The translations under genes and the position numbers were made by a program. Positions 1 through 6,772 of a DNA stretch of 10,434 nucleotides are shown here, in pieces. Under the pieces are notes generated by a model, which saw only the letters and a list, made by a program, of their open reading frames with translations, was not told the DNA's origin and did not search any database. This DNA comes from an uncultured Acetatifactor sp. (GTDB lineage Bacteria > Bacillota > Clostridia > Lachnospirales > Lachnospiraceae): positions 1 through 10,434 of the forward strand of contig CANRMK010000050.1 of assembly GCA_947631715.1 (NCBI GenBank), given 5' to 3'. How positions within the stretch are numbered: the stretch's first letter is position 1; every line of letters starts with the position of its first letter.

Positions 1-314
1 GCTTCCAGGTCAAAAAACAAAAGCGGCCAGACAACATTGGCCAGAAGCTGGTTCCCATACAGAGAGAACGCCAGCCGCTTGTCATCCCCGCCCGGCGTCT
101 CATAGACGAGCCAGGCCGCGACCCCCATCGTTATGTAGAGAATGCTCCAGACAACGGGAAACAGCCAGCCCGGGGGCGCAAGCGGCGGATGGTACATATC
201 CGCATACTGCCGCATGCCGTTCGTGAGAATAGCGCTCAGGATCCCCGCCCCAAGACTCACAGCAATGCTCACGGCCAGCGGCTTTACATTGATCTTTTCC
301 AAAAATCGTTTCAT
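1..314 (-). CDS. tspO: TspO/MBR family membrane protein, N-terminal part (runs off the left edge)
   Basis: Only the first 104 codons are in the window. TspO/MBR (tryptophan-rich sensory) proteins are five-helix membrane proteins that bind tetrapyrroles or sterols; their role in anaerobes is unsettled. The sequence shows a hydrophobic first helix at about residues 13-30. The family hallmark follows: PPLAPPGWLFPVVWSILYI at residues 43-61, running into a second helix (GVAAWLVYE). An NQLLANVVWPLLFF segment at about 88-101 matches the conserved N..W..LFF block of the third helix. The start at 314 has an AGGAAA Shine-Dalgarno about 6 bases upstream. An in-frame ATG at 329 would add five residues but lacks a ribosome binding site. 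The gene lies 163 bases downstream of etfA on the same strand with no clear terminator between them, so some cotranscription with the butyrate cluster is possible. Family call is firm; physiological role is not. Confidence 0.85.
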   Translation of the reverse strand, partial: MKRFLEKINVKPLAVSIAVSLGAGILSAILTNGMRQYADMYHPPLAPPGWLFPVVWSILYITMGVAAWLVYETPGGDDKRLAFSLYGNQLLANVVWPLLFFDLE

Positions 315-322
315 ATCCGTTT

Positions 323-350
323 CCTGCATTTTTCTATATGTATATGCAGG
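323..350 (-). promoter_or_regulatory. Dyad overlapping the tspO Shine-Dalgarno
   Basis: A 7-bp perfect inverted repeat (CCTGCAT/ATGCAGG) encloses a 14-base AT-rich loop. On the minus strand its 3' arm ends in GCAGG, which overlaps the AGGAAA used as ribosome binding site by the tspO-like gene. If transcribed, the hairpin would partly hide that site. The stem is short, so a regulatory role is only a suggestion. Confidence 0.3.
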
Positions 351-477
351 CCGGACAGCGGAAAGTCCTTTGGACGGCTCTTCCCGTGTTTGTCCCTGCG
401 AGAATACAAAACCTCCCTGCCCGCATCCTGTGCCGGACAGAGAGGTCTGTTTCAGAATATTATGCCGGATACCGCTG

Positions 478-1530
478 TCAGCCCTGGCTCGTCTTTGCCA
501 GCTCTGTGCGGAGCTTTTCCGTAAGAGCAGGAACGATCTTGTTCAAGTCGCCCACTACACCGTAGTCTGCTACATCGAAGATGGGTGCGGACTCATCCTT
601 GTTGATGGCAATGATGATATCGGATTCCTCCATACCTGCCAGATGCTGAATGGCGCCGGAAATACCGATTGCAAAATATACATTGGGGCGCACTGTCTTG
701 CCGGTCTGGCCCACCTGCAGATCCTTGGGCTTCCAGCCTGCATCCACCACCGCACGGGAGCAGCTCACCTGTCCACCCAGAACCTCTGCCAGATCCTCCA
801 GCATCTTAAAGTTCTCAGGGCTTCCCATGCCGCGGCCGCCGGATACCAGGATCTTTGCGTCCATGATATCAACGGTGTTCGCCACCGCCTTCACTACCTC
901 CAGGATCTCCACATACTTGTGGTCCGGAGTAAATCCGGGATTAAATTCTTCCACATTCGCCTTAACGCCGGGCTTTCTCTCCCTCTTCTGCATAACGCCG
1001 GGACGCACGGTAGCCATCTGAGGCCGGAAATCGGGACATGCGATGGTGGCGATGGTATTTCCTCCAAATGCAGGACGGGTCATGAGAAGCTGATTATGCT
1101 TCTGCTCCTTGCCGGGAACAGGCGCAAGCGGGAAATCTCCGATCTCCAGCTGTGTGCAGTCTGCGGTCAGGCCGGTATGGATCCTTGCAGATACCCTGGG
1201 CCCCAGGTCGCGCCCGATAGCGGTAGCGCCCACCAGGAAAATCTCAGGCTTATATTTCCGGATCACGGAAGCCAGAGCGTGGGCATAGGGCTCGGTCCTG
1301 TAATCCTTCAGCTGGGGATCGTCCACCACGATCACCTTATCTGCGCCATACTCAGCCAGCTGGTCGGCCAGATCTTTCACGCTGCTTCCAACTAATACAG
1401 CAGTCACCTCAGTGCCAAGGGCATCCGCCAGGTCCTTGCCCTTGCCGATCAGCTCAAAGGCGATATTATTTATGCAGTTGTCCACCTGCTGAGCGAAGAC
1501 ATACACGCCTTTATATTCTTCTAAATTCAT
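478..1530 (-). CDS. etfA: Electron transfer flavoprotein, alpha subunit
   Basis: EtfA pairs with EtfB and docks on butyryl-CoA dehydrogenase in the cytoplasm. In clostridial complexes its FAD shuttles one electron from the EtfB flavin to Bcd while the other goes to ferredoxin. The 350-residue product has an N-terminal alpha/beta domain (about 1-210) and the conserved C-terminal FAD domain. Visible FAD-domain motifs are VSGGRG (229-234), SR (258-259), GQTG (274-277), GISGAIQH (289-296), NKD (310-312) and ADYGVVGD (321-328). No ferredoxin-like N-terminal extension is present. The ATG at 1530 follows GGAGGA with 6-7 bases spacing. It is the last gene of the thl-crt-hbd-bcd-etfB-etfA run, 42 bases after etfB, and ends in TGA. 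I see no strong terminator in the next 160 bases. Identity is firm; the bifurcating role is inferred from the neighbouring bcd and etfB. Confidence 0.97.
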   Translation of the reverse strand: MNLEEYKGVYVFAQQVDNCINNIAFELIGKGKDLADALGTEVTAVLVGSSVKDLADQLAEYGADKVIVVDDPQLKDYRTEPYAHALASVIRKYKPEIFLVGATAIGRDLGPRVSARIHTGLTADCTQLEIGDFPLAPVPGKEQKHNQLLMTRPAFGGNTIATIACPDFRPQMATVRPGVMQKRERKPGVKANVEEFNPGFTPDHKYVEILEVVKAVANTVDIMDAKILVSGGRGMGSPENFKMLEDLAEVLGGQVSCSRAVVDAGWKPKDLQVGQTGKTVRPNVYFAIGISGAIQHLAGMEESDIIIAINKDESAPIFDVADYGVVGDLNKIVPALTEKLRTELAKTSQG

Positions 1531-1572
1531 TGTTCTTCCTCCATAATCGATGAAATGATTCTGCTTATCAGT

Positions 1573-2355
1573 TCAGATAACGTGCTTCTCCTTAAGCTTG
1601 CCTACAATATAGTCAACGGATTCTGAGGGATCCAGGGTAACTTTCTCGCCGGCGCCCTTTCTCACCTTGTCGGAAGCCTTGGCGATCTGTGTGGGAGAAC
1701 CTTTCAGCCCCAGATTGGAATCCTCCACATCCTTCAGATCGGCTCTGCCCCAAACGGTAATCTCCGCCTTGCAGGCATCAAAGATCCCGCCGGGCGTCAT
1801 ATACCTGGGCTCGTTGAGCTCTGCCAGCGCTGTGATCAGGCAGGGCATCTTTGCTTTCAGCACATGATATCTGTCATCATACTGACGCTCCACGATCACG
1901 CTGTCCCCCTCGATCTTCAGGCTCTGTGCATAGGAGATCACAGGTATGTTCAGATGTTCGGAGATCTGAGGGCCGACCTGCGCGGTATCGCCATCGATTG
2001 CCTGACGGCCCGTGATGATCAGGTCATAGTCCATATTCCGCAGGGCGCCCGCCAAAGTCTGGGAGGTGGCCCAGGTATCTGCTCCGCCCAGCACTCTGTC
2101 CGTCACAAGAACGCCCTTGTCCGCGCCCATAGCGATCGCTTCCCTGAGAACATCCTCCGCCTTGGGAAGCCCCATGGTGAGAACGGTCACTTCCGCGCCG
2201 TACTGATCCTTTAATCTGAGAGCCGCCTCCAGTCCCGCCTTATCGTCCGGATTCATGATGGTCATCATGGCCGCTCTGTCCAGGGTTCCGTCGGGGTTGA
2301 ATTTTACGCCCCCCTTGGTATCGGGAACCTGTTTGATGCAAACAACAACTTTCAT
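1573..2355 (-). CDS. etfB: Electron transfer flavoprotein, beta subunit
   Basis: The 260-residue product is the partner of EtfA. In Bcd-EtfAB complexes this subunit carries the flavin that takes a hydride from NADH and bifurcates the electrons. The start MKVVVCIKQVPDT is typical of the family, as is NPDDKAGLEAALRLKD at 35-50. The stretch GRQAIDGDTAQVGP (116-129) is the conserved flavin/nucleotide-binding loop. NEPRYMTPGGI (181-191) corresponds to the ETF-beta signature. The ATG at 2355 is preceded by AAGGAG with a 10-base spacer. It lies 81 bases after bcd and 42 before etfA, so the Bcd-EtfAB complex is encoded contiguously. I saw no conspicuous hairpin in the 81-base gap beyond a weak 6-bp dyad. 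Assignment as ETF-beta is firm; NADH and ferredoxin use is inferred from the family and context. Confidence 0.97.
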   Translation of the reverse strand: MKVVVCIKQVPDTKGGVKFNPDGTLDRAAMMTIMNPDDKAGLEAALRLKDQYGAEVTVLTMGLPKAEDVLREAIAMGADKGVLVTDRVLGGADTWATSQTLAGALRNMDYDLIITGRQAIDGDTAQVGPQISEHLNIPVISYAQSLKIEGDSVIVERQYDDRYHVLKAKMPCLITALAELNEPRYMTPGGIFDACKAEITVWGRADLKDVEDSNLGLKGSPTQIAKASDKVRKGAGEKVTLDPSESVDYIVGKLKEKHVI

Positions 2356-2436
2356 TGTATTTTCACTCCTTCTATCCTTGATTGTTTACGAGTTGAATTT
2401 ATAAGCTGCCTGCTATTCCTTACAGAACCTTAGAGC

Positions 2437-3588
2437 TTACTTTAACAGCGCGGAGCTGATGACCATGCGCTGTACCTCGCTGGTTCCCTCATAGATCTCG
2501 GTGATCTTGGCATCCCGCATCATGCGCTCTACCTCATACTCTCTGGTATAGCCGTAACCGCCGTGAAGCTGTACTGCCTTGGTGGTAACCTCCATTGCCA
2601 CCTCCGCTGCGTAAAGCTTTGCCTGAGCCGCCTCGAAGCCGTACTCTTTCTGAGTTGCCTTTGCCATAGCTGCCTTGTACACAAGAAGCTGTGCAGCCTG
2701 GACCTTGGTCGCCATGTCAGCCAGCTGGAACTGGGTATTCTGCTGTGCGGCGATGGTCCTGCCGAACTGCTTTCTCTCCTTGGTGTATGCGATGGTGCGC
2801 TCCAGGGCGCCCTCTGCGATACCAAGAGCCTGTGCAGCGATTCCGATACGTCCGCCGTCCAGAGTGTGCATGGCGATCTTGAAGCCCTGTCCCTGCTTGC
2901 CCAGCATATTCTCTTTGGGCACGCGGCAGTCGGTGAAGATCAGCTCATAGGTAGAGGAACCGCGGATCCCCATCTTCTTCTCTTTCGTTCCGAACGAAAA
3001 GCCGGGAGTGCCTTTCTCCACGATAAATGCGGAAATCTCCTTGATCATCTTGCCGCGCTTCTCAATCATGCCCGTAACGGCGAAGACTACATAGACATCG
3101 GCCTCCTTGCCGTTCGTGATAAAGATCTTGGAGCCGTTCAACACATACTCGTCCCCATCCAGCACGGCCTTAGTCTGCTGTCCCTGGGCATCGGTTCCTG
3201 CACCGGGCTCGGTAAGGCCGAATGCGCCCAGCTTTTCCCCCTTTGCCAGGGGAACCAGGTATTTCTGCTTCTGTTCCTCGGTGCCGAACGTCATAATGGG
3301 ATCGCAGCACAGAGAAGTGTGCGCGGACACGATAACGCCTGTCGTGCCGCATACCTTGGAAAGCTCCTCCACGCACATCACATAGGTAAGAGGATCGCAG
3401 CCCTGCCCGCCGTACTCCTTGGGAACGGGAATTCCAAGGAAGCCGTTCTTTGCCATCTTTTCAACAGTGCCTCTGGGAAATTCTTCCGTCTCGTCCACTT
3501 CCTGGGCCAGAGGCTTTACTTCTTTCTCGGCAAACTCTTTGAACAGAGAGCGTGCCATTTCATGTTCCTTTCGAAGCGTAAAATCCAT
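2437..3588 (-). CDS. bcd: Butyryl-CoA dehydrogenase (short-chain acyl-CoA dehydrogenase)
   Basis: This flavoprotein reduces crotonyl-CoA to butyryl-CoA with electrons from EtfAB, the exergonic step that drives ferredoxin reduction in clostridial butyrate fermentation. With the start used here it is 383 residues, the usual family length. The N-terminal helical domain begins MDFTLRKEHEMARSLF. The middle beta-domain has the FAD/substrate motif AFGLTEPGAGTDAQ and later FITNGKEADVYVVF. The C-terminal domain carries QLHGGYGYTREYEVERMMRDAKI and IYEGTSEVQR. The glutamate in YEGTSE falls at residue 367, the canonical catalytic base of short-chain acyl-CoA dehydrogenases, which supports both function and start. 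The ATG at 3588 has GGAGGA about 9 bases upstream. The in-frame ATG at 3597 directly abuts the same Shine-Dalgarno and is less likely. It lies between hbd (58-base gap) and etfB (81-base gap). Confidence 0.97.
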   Translation of the reverse strand: MDFTLRKEHEMARSLFKEFAEKEVKPLAQEVDETEEFPRGTVEKMAKNGFLGIPVPKEYGGQGCDPLTYVMCVEELSKVCGTTGVIVSAHTSLCCDPIMTFGTEEQKQKYLVPLAKGEKLGAFGLTEPGAGTDAQGQQTKAVLDGDEYVLNGSKIFITNGKEADVYVVFAVTGMIEKRGKMIKEISAFIVEKGTPGFSFGTKEKKMGIRGSSTYELIFTDCRVPKENMLGKQGQGFKIAMHTLDGGRIGIAAQALGIAEGALERTIAYTKERKQFGRTIAAQQNTQFQLADMATKVQAAQLLVYKAAMAKATQKEYGFEAAQAKLYAAEVAMEVTTKAVQLHGGYGYTREYEVERMMRDAKITEIYEGTSEVQRMVISSALLK

Positions 3589-3646
3589 GATTACCATTCC
3601 TCCATTTGATTTATGTTGAATATTTTGTCAATGATCCAAAGCCGGC

Positions 3647-4486
3647 TTATTTGCTGTAGTCATAGAAGCCTGCGCCCGTCTTCTTGCCCAGCTTTCCTGC
3701 GCGGACCATCTTTCTCAGCAAAGGATGAGGACGGTACTTGGGATCGCCGGTTTCGCTCTGCAGCACTTCCATAATGGCAAGTACGATATCAAGTCCCACC
3801 AGATCGCCCAGCGCCAGAGGCCCCATGGGGTGGGATGCTCCCAGCTGCATTGCCGTATCGATATCCTGCACGCTTGCAATGCCCTCGGCATAGATTCCGA
3901 TCGCCTCGTTGATCATGGGGATTAGGATCCTGTTCACCACAAATCCGGGCGCTTCCTTGACCTCTACAGGCGTCTTGCCGATCTCAGACGCGATGGCCTT
4001 GATCTTCTCCACCAGGTCTGCGGGAGTATTGGCTCCTGCGATCACCTCTACCAGCTTCATCCGATCGGCCGGATTAAAGAAGTGCATGCCGATCATAGGC
4101 CTGTCAAGATCCGCACCGATCTCGGTGATGGAAAGAGACGATGTGTTGGTGGCAAAAATACACTCGGGCTTTACAATAGACTGCAGCTCCTTGAATGTTG
4201 TCTTCTTGATCTGCATATTTTCAGGGGCTACCTCGATCACCAGATCGCAGTCCGTGCAGATGTCTTTCAGGCCGGTCACGATCTTTGCCGCAACGGCGTC
4301 AGCATGCTCTTGGGTGATCTTTTCCTTTCCCACCAGGAAATTCAGATTCTTCAGAATCCTCGCCTTGCCGCCGTCTGCAAACTCCTGCTTAATGTCACAC
4401 AGACATACCTCATACCCCTGCGTCATGGCAAATGCCTGCGCAATCCCCGCACCCATGGTGCCTGCGCCGATAATACCTACCTTCAT
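3647..4486 (-). CDS. hbd: 3-hydroxybutyryl-CoA dehydrogenase
   Basis: The enzyme reduces acetoacetyl-CoA to 3-hydroxybutyryl-CoA, the second step of the pathway. The 279-residue product matches the family length (about 280). A Rossmann dinucleotide site GAGTMGAGIA lies at residues 7-16. An acidic residue after the second strand (D31) is typical of NAD-preferring members. Catalytic motifs are NTSSLSI (114-120, catalytic serine), GMHFFNPADRMKLVEVI (133-149, with H135 and E147) and FVVNRILIPMINEA (182-195, with N185). The C-terminal domain has DTAMQLGASHPMGPLALGDLVGLD. The ATG at 4486 is preceded by AAGGAGG with 7-base spacing. The gap from crt is only 25 bases, so translational coupling within one mRNA is likely. 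Stereospecificity is assumed (S), not shown. Confidence 0.97.
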   Translation of the reverse strand: MKVGIIGAGTMGAGIAQAFAMTQGYEVCLCDIKQEFADGGKARILKNLNFLVGKEKITQEHADAVAAKIVTGLKDICTDCDLVIEVAPENMQIKKTTFKELQSIVKPECIFATNTSSLSITEIGADLDRPMIGMHFFNPADRMKLVEVIAGANTPADLVEKIKAIASEIGKTPVEVKEAPGFVVNRILIPMINEAIGIYAEGIASVQDIDTAMQLGASHPMGPLALGDLVGLDIVLAIMEVLQSETGDPKYRPHPLLRKMVRAGKLGKKTGAGFYDYSK

Positions 4487-4511
4487 AGAAAAACCTCCTT
4501 ATAATTTTGAA

Positions 4512-5297
4512 TTAGCAATTTTTGAAAGGCTCCTTGACTTTCTCCTTGTTCTTGTCAAGGAAGAACGCCATACCGTATTTCTGGTCCTCTGTCTCAAAGC
4601 AGTCGCCGAACAGCTTCTCTTCGATGACAATGGCTTCGTCCATATCCGCGTCCAGTCCCTCGTTGATGGCCTTTTTGCAGTTTCGGACGGCGATGGGCGC
4701 GTTCTTGGCAATGCCTGCCGCCATCTTCTCTGCGGCCGGAAGCAGCTCCTCCTGAGGATAAACTGCATTTACCAGGCCGATTCTGTATGCCTCATCCGCC
4801 TTGATGTTGCGTGCGGTATAGATCATCTGCTTCGCCATGCCCGCTCCTACCAGCCGTGCCAGCCTCTGAGTCCCTCCGAAGCCGGGCGTAATGCCGAGCC
4901 CCGTTTCCGGCTGTCCGAACACTGCATTGTCGGAACAGATGCGGATATCGCAGCTCATGGAAATCTCGCAGCCGCCGCCCAGGGCAAAGCCGTTCACCGC
5001 AGCGATCACAGGAATGGGAAATGTCTCCAGCTTTCGGAATACATCGTTTCCTTTCTTTCCGAAAGCCTCTCCCTGCGCCTTGGTCAAAGTGCTCATCTCT
5101 CCAATATCAGCGCCGGCCACAAAGGACTTCTGTCCCGCGCCGGTCAGGATCAGACAGCGCACCGTATTCAGATCCACACCGTCCAGAACGGCATCCAGCT
5201 CGTCAAGCACCTGAGAGTTCAGCGCATTCAGCGCTTTTTCCCGGCTGATGGTGATAATGGCATATCCGCCTTTTTGTTCATACAATACAAATTCCAT
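4512..5297 (-). CDS. crt: Crotonase (3-hydroxybutyryl-CoA dehydratase / enoyl-CoA hydratase)
   Basis: The enzyme dehydrates 3-hydroxybutyryl-CoA to crotonyl-CoA. The 261-residue product has the crotonase fold motifs in order. AGADIGEM (61-68) forms part of the oxyanion hole, and GFALGGGCE (103-111) carries the first catalytic glutamate, E111. FGQPETGLGITPGFGGTQRL (127-146) carries the second, E131. Both glutamates being present points to a true hydratase rather than another crotonase-family reaction. The ATG at 5297 has GGGAGGA upstream with near-ideal spacing and gives a product starting MEFVLYEQKGGYAII. The open frame continues 39 codons upstream to 5414, but that part has a non-crotonase sequence and covers a hairpin, so it is excluded. 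The gene lies 158 bases after thl, an unusually long gap for this cluster, and 25 bases before hbd. Confidence 0.96.
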   Translation of the reverse strand: MEFVLYEQKGGYAIITISREKALNALNSQVLDELDAVLDGVDLNTVRCLILTGAGQKSFVAGADIGEMSTLTKAQGEAFGKKGNDVFRKLETFPIPVIAAVNGFALGGGCEISMSCDIRICSDNAVFGQPETGLGITPGFGGTQRLARLVGAGMAKQMIYTARNIKADEAYRIGLVNAVYPQEELLPAAEKMAAGIAKNAPIAVRNCKKAINEGLDADMDEAIVIEEKLFGDCFETEDQKYGMAFFLDKNKEKVKEPFKNC

Positions 5298-5401
5298 CTC
5301 ATTCCTCCCTATCTGTCCGGATCCCCCGCCGGAATCTGCTCTGGGAACTTTCCCGCCGATCCTCACGCAATTTCCAGGGGGTTTCCCATCTCCTGCAACA
5401 A

Positions 5402-5440
5402 AGAGAATACCCAACCGCAGTCTGCGGTCCGGTATTCTCT
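5402..5440 (-). terminator. Hairpin between thl and crt: leaky terminator, attenuator or processing site
   Basis: A 10-bp perfect outer stem (AGAGAATACC/GGTATTCTCT) and a 6-bp perfect inner stem (ACCGCA/TGCGGT) are joined by a 2x2 internal loop and closed by a 3-base loop. It begins about 15 bases after the thl stop. On the minus strand the stem is preceded by an A-run and followed by TTGTTGCAGG, a poor U-tract, so full termination is unlikely. On the plus strand the hairpin is followed, after ten bases, by TTTTT. It may lower readthrough from thl into crt or protect or process the thl mRNA end. A dispersed palindromic repeat is an alternative. Confidence 0.55.
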
Positions 5441-5455
5441 CTGGCCTGCCTTTTT

Positions 5456-6640
5456 CTAGTCCTCAATTTTTACAATGGTGGCACAGCCCATGCCGCCGCC
5501 AATGCACAGAGTGGCAAGTCCGGTCTTCGCACCTCTCGCCTGCATCTCATAGAGCAGCGTCACAAGGATACGGCATCCGGAAGCTCCCACAGGATGGCCC
5601 AGCGCAATGGCTCCTCCGTTGGGATTGAGCTGCTTATCCACGTCAATGCCAAGATCTTTGCCCACAGCAACGGACTGTGCGGCAAACGCCTCATTGGCCT
5701 CAATGATATCAAAATCTTCGATCTTCATGCCGGTTTTGGCCATTACTTTCCTGGTGGCGGCCACGGGACCGATTCCCATCACCTCGGGGCGGACGCCTGC
5801 CAGCGCACCGGCCACATAAGCAGCCATAGGCTTTACGCCAAGCTCCTTTGCCTTCTCCTCGCTCATCACCACGATAGCGGCAGCGCCGTCATTGATACCG
5901 GAAGCGTTTCCGGCTGTGACAAAGCCGTTGGGATTAATGGGGCGAAGCTTCTGCAGGCCCTCTATGGTGGAACCGGGCCTAGGACCCTCGTCGGTGTCGA
6001 ATATAATGGTTTCTTTCTTTTTCTTTACCTCAACGGGAACGATCTCTGCCTTGAAAGCGCCGGACTTTATCGCCGCTTCAGCCTTCTGCTGGCTCTTTAA
6101 TGCGAACTCATCCAGCTCCTCTCTGGTCAGTCCCCACTCCTCACAGATATTGTCCGCCGTCTTGATCATATGATAATCGTTAAAGGCATCCCACAGGGCA
6201 TCCTTGATCATGGTGTCCACAAGAGTGCCGTTGTTCATCCTGTAGCCGAAACGGGCCTGAGGGATCGCGTAAGGCGCCATGGACATATTCTCCATACCGC
6301 CTGCCACAACGATATCCGCCTCTCCGGCCATGATCATCTGTGCAGCCTGGTTCACGCAGTTTAAGCCCGAACCGCAGACTACATTCATAGTAACCGCAGG
6401 CACCTCCACGGGAAGTCCGGCCTTGATGGAAGCCTGACGGGCAACGTTCTGGCCCTGGCCGGCCTGAATCACGCATCCCATATAGACCTGATCCACAGCC
6501 TCGGGAGCAACACCCGCTCTCTTTAACGCCTCTTTGATCACGATCGCACCCAGCTCTGCAGCGGGGGTGGTGCTGAGCGAGCCGCCCATTGTGCCGATGG
6601 CAGTACGGCAGGCTCCGGCTAAAACTACTTTTCTTGCCAT
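5456..6640 (-). CDS. thl: Acetyl-CoA acetyltransferase (thiolase)
   Basis: The enzyme condenses two acetyl-CoA into acetoacetyl-CoA, the entry step to butyryl-CoA. With the start at 6640 the product is 394 residues, the normal biosynthetic thiolase length. The nucleophilic cysteine is C89 in NVVCGSGLNCVNQA. The C-terminal catalytic pair is H349 in GHPVGASG and C379 in CIGGGMG, and NEAFAAQ is also present. The start MARKVVLAGACRTAIG is typical. The ATG at 6640 has GGAGGAG about 8 bases upstream. The in-frame ATG at 6655 (adding MEEIQ) contains that Shine-Dalgarno inside its own codons and has no site of its own, so it is rejected. It is the first gene of the butyrate cluster and is transcribed from the spacer shared with rarA, where Rex-like operators are seen. 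Confidence 0.97.
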   Translation of the reverse strand: MARKVVLAGACRTAIGTMGGSLSTTPAAELGAIVIKEALKRAGVAPEAVDQVYMGCVIQAGQGQNVARQASIKAGLPVEVPAVTMNVVCGSGLNCVNQAAQMIMAGEADIVVAGGMENMSMAPYAIPQARFGYRMNNGTLVDTMIKDALWDAFNDYHMIKTADNICEEWGLTREELDEFALKSQQKAEAAIKSGAFKAEIVPVEVKKKKETIIFDTDEGPRPGSTIEGLQKLRPINPNGFVTAGNASGINDGAAAIVVMSEEKAKELGVKPMAAYVAGALAGVRPEVMGIGPVAATRKVMAKTGMKIEDFDIIEANEAFAAQSVAVGKDLGIDVDKQLNPNGGAIALGHPVGASGCRILVTLLYEMQARGAKTGLATLCIGGGMGCATIVKIED

Positions 6641-6672
6641 TTGAATCTCCTCCATTTAGATTTTAATAGTGT

Positions 6673-6690
6673 TTGTTATTTTTTTGTCAT
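6673..6690 (-). promoter_or_regulatory. Weaker Rex-box-like site in the thl leader
   Basis: The minus-strand sequence ATGACAA-AAAA-ATAACAA matches the clostridial Rex consensus TTGTTAA-N4-TTAACAA at 10 of 14 positions (right half 6/7, left half 4/7). It lies downstream of the candidate -10, in the predicted 5' leader of thl. It is the partner arm of the site at 6750-6767, with which it forms an inverted repeat. A poly-A core raises the chance of coincidence. Confidence 0.3.
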
Positions 6691-6703
6691 TTCTATAGCC
6701 CCT

Positions 6704-6732
6704 AGTTTAGCATAGTCACGGCGCATTTGCAA
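6704..6732 (-). promoter_or_regulatory. Candidate sigma-A promoter for the thl-crt-hbd-bcd-etfBA cluster
   Basis: On the minus strand TTGCAA (-35, 6727-6732) is followed after exactly 17 bases by TAAACT (-10, 6704-6709). The -10 is preceded by TGC, giving an extended -10. Each hexamer matches consensus at 4 of 6 positions. Transcription would start near 6697 and leave a leader of about 55-60 bases before the thl ATG. A second, overlapping possibility upstream is TTGACC-N16-TGTTAT (6761-6788), whose -10 lies inside the Rex-like box. Confidence 0.5.
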
Positions 6733-6749
6733 TGACTTTTCTCAAAAAA

Positions 6750-6767
6750 TTGATAAAAAAATAACAA
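6750..6767 (-). promoter_or_regulatory. Candidate Rex (redox-sensing repressor) operator
   Basis: The minus strand reads TTGTTAT-TTTT-TTATCAA, which matches the clostridial Rex box TTGTTAA-N4-TTAACAA at 12 of 14 defined positions, one mismatch per half. Rex senses the NADH/NAD+ ratio and is known to repress thiolase and crt-bcd-etf-hbd genes in Clostridium species. Here the box sits upstream of the thl -35 and overlaps the -10 of the alternative TTGACC promoter. No rex gene lies in the window, so binding is inferred. Confidence 0.5.
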
Positions 6768-6772
6768 AAATA

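Noticed and set aside
142..1395. 417-codon open frame on the plus strand opposite etfA and the tspO region.
   Set aside because: It mirrors a well-recognised minus-strand gene, has no ribosome binding site, and its product is rich in H, C and L without any family motif. It is an antisense shadow of GC-biased codons.
2402..2439. 6-bp dyad TAAGCT/AGCTTA between bcd and etfB.
   Set aside because: The loop is 26 bases, the stem is AT-rich and overlaps the bcd stop codon. It is likely coincidental.
2563..3609. 348-codon open frame on the plus strand opposite bcd.
   Set aside because: It is antisense to a full-length acyl-CoA dehydrogenase with the canonical glutamate. The product has no recognisable features.
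5298..5414. Possible 39-residue N-terminal extension of crotonase starting at 5414.
   Set aside because: The extension is Gly/Pro-rich and unlike crotonases, and lies in a spacer with GC-rich dyads. The ATG at 5297 has a strong GGGAGGA site and yields normal family length.
3909..5459. 516-codon open frame on the plus strand opposite crt and hbd.
   Set aside because: It spans two genes and their spacers on the other strand, both with complete catalytic motifs. No promoter, Shine-Dalgarno or recognisable domain is visible in the antisense product.
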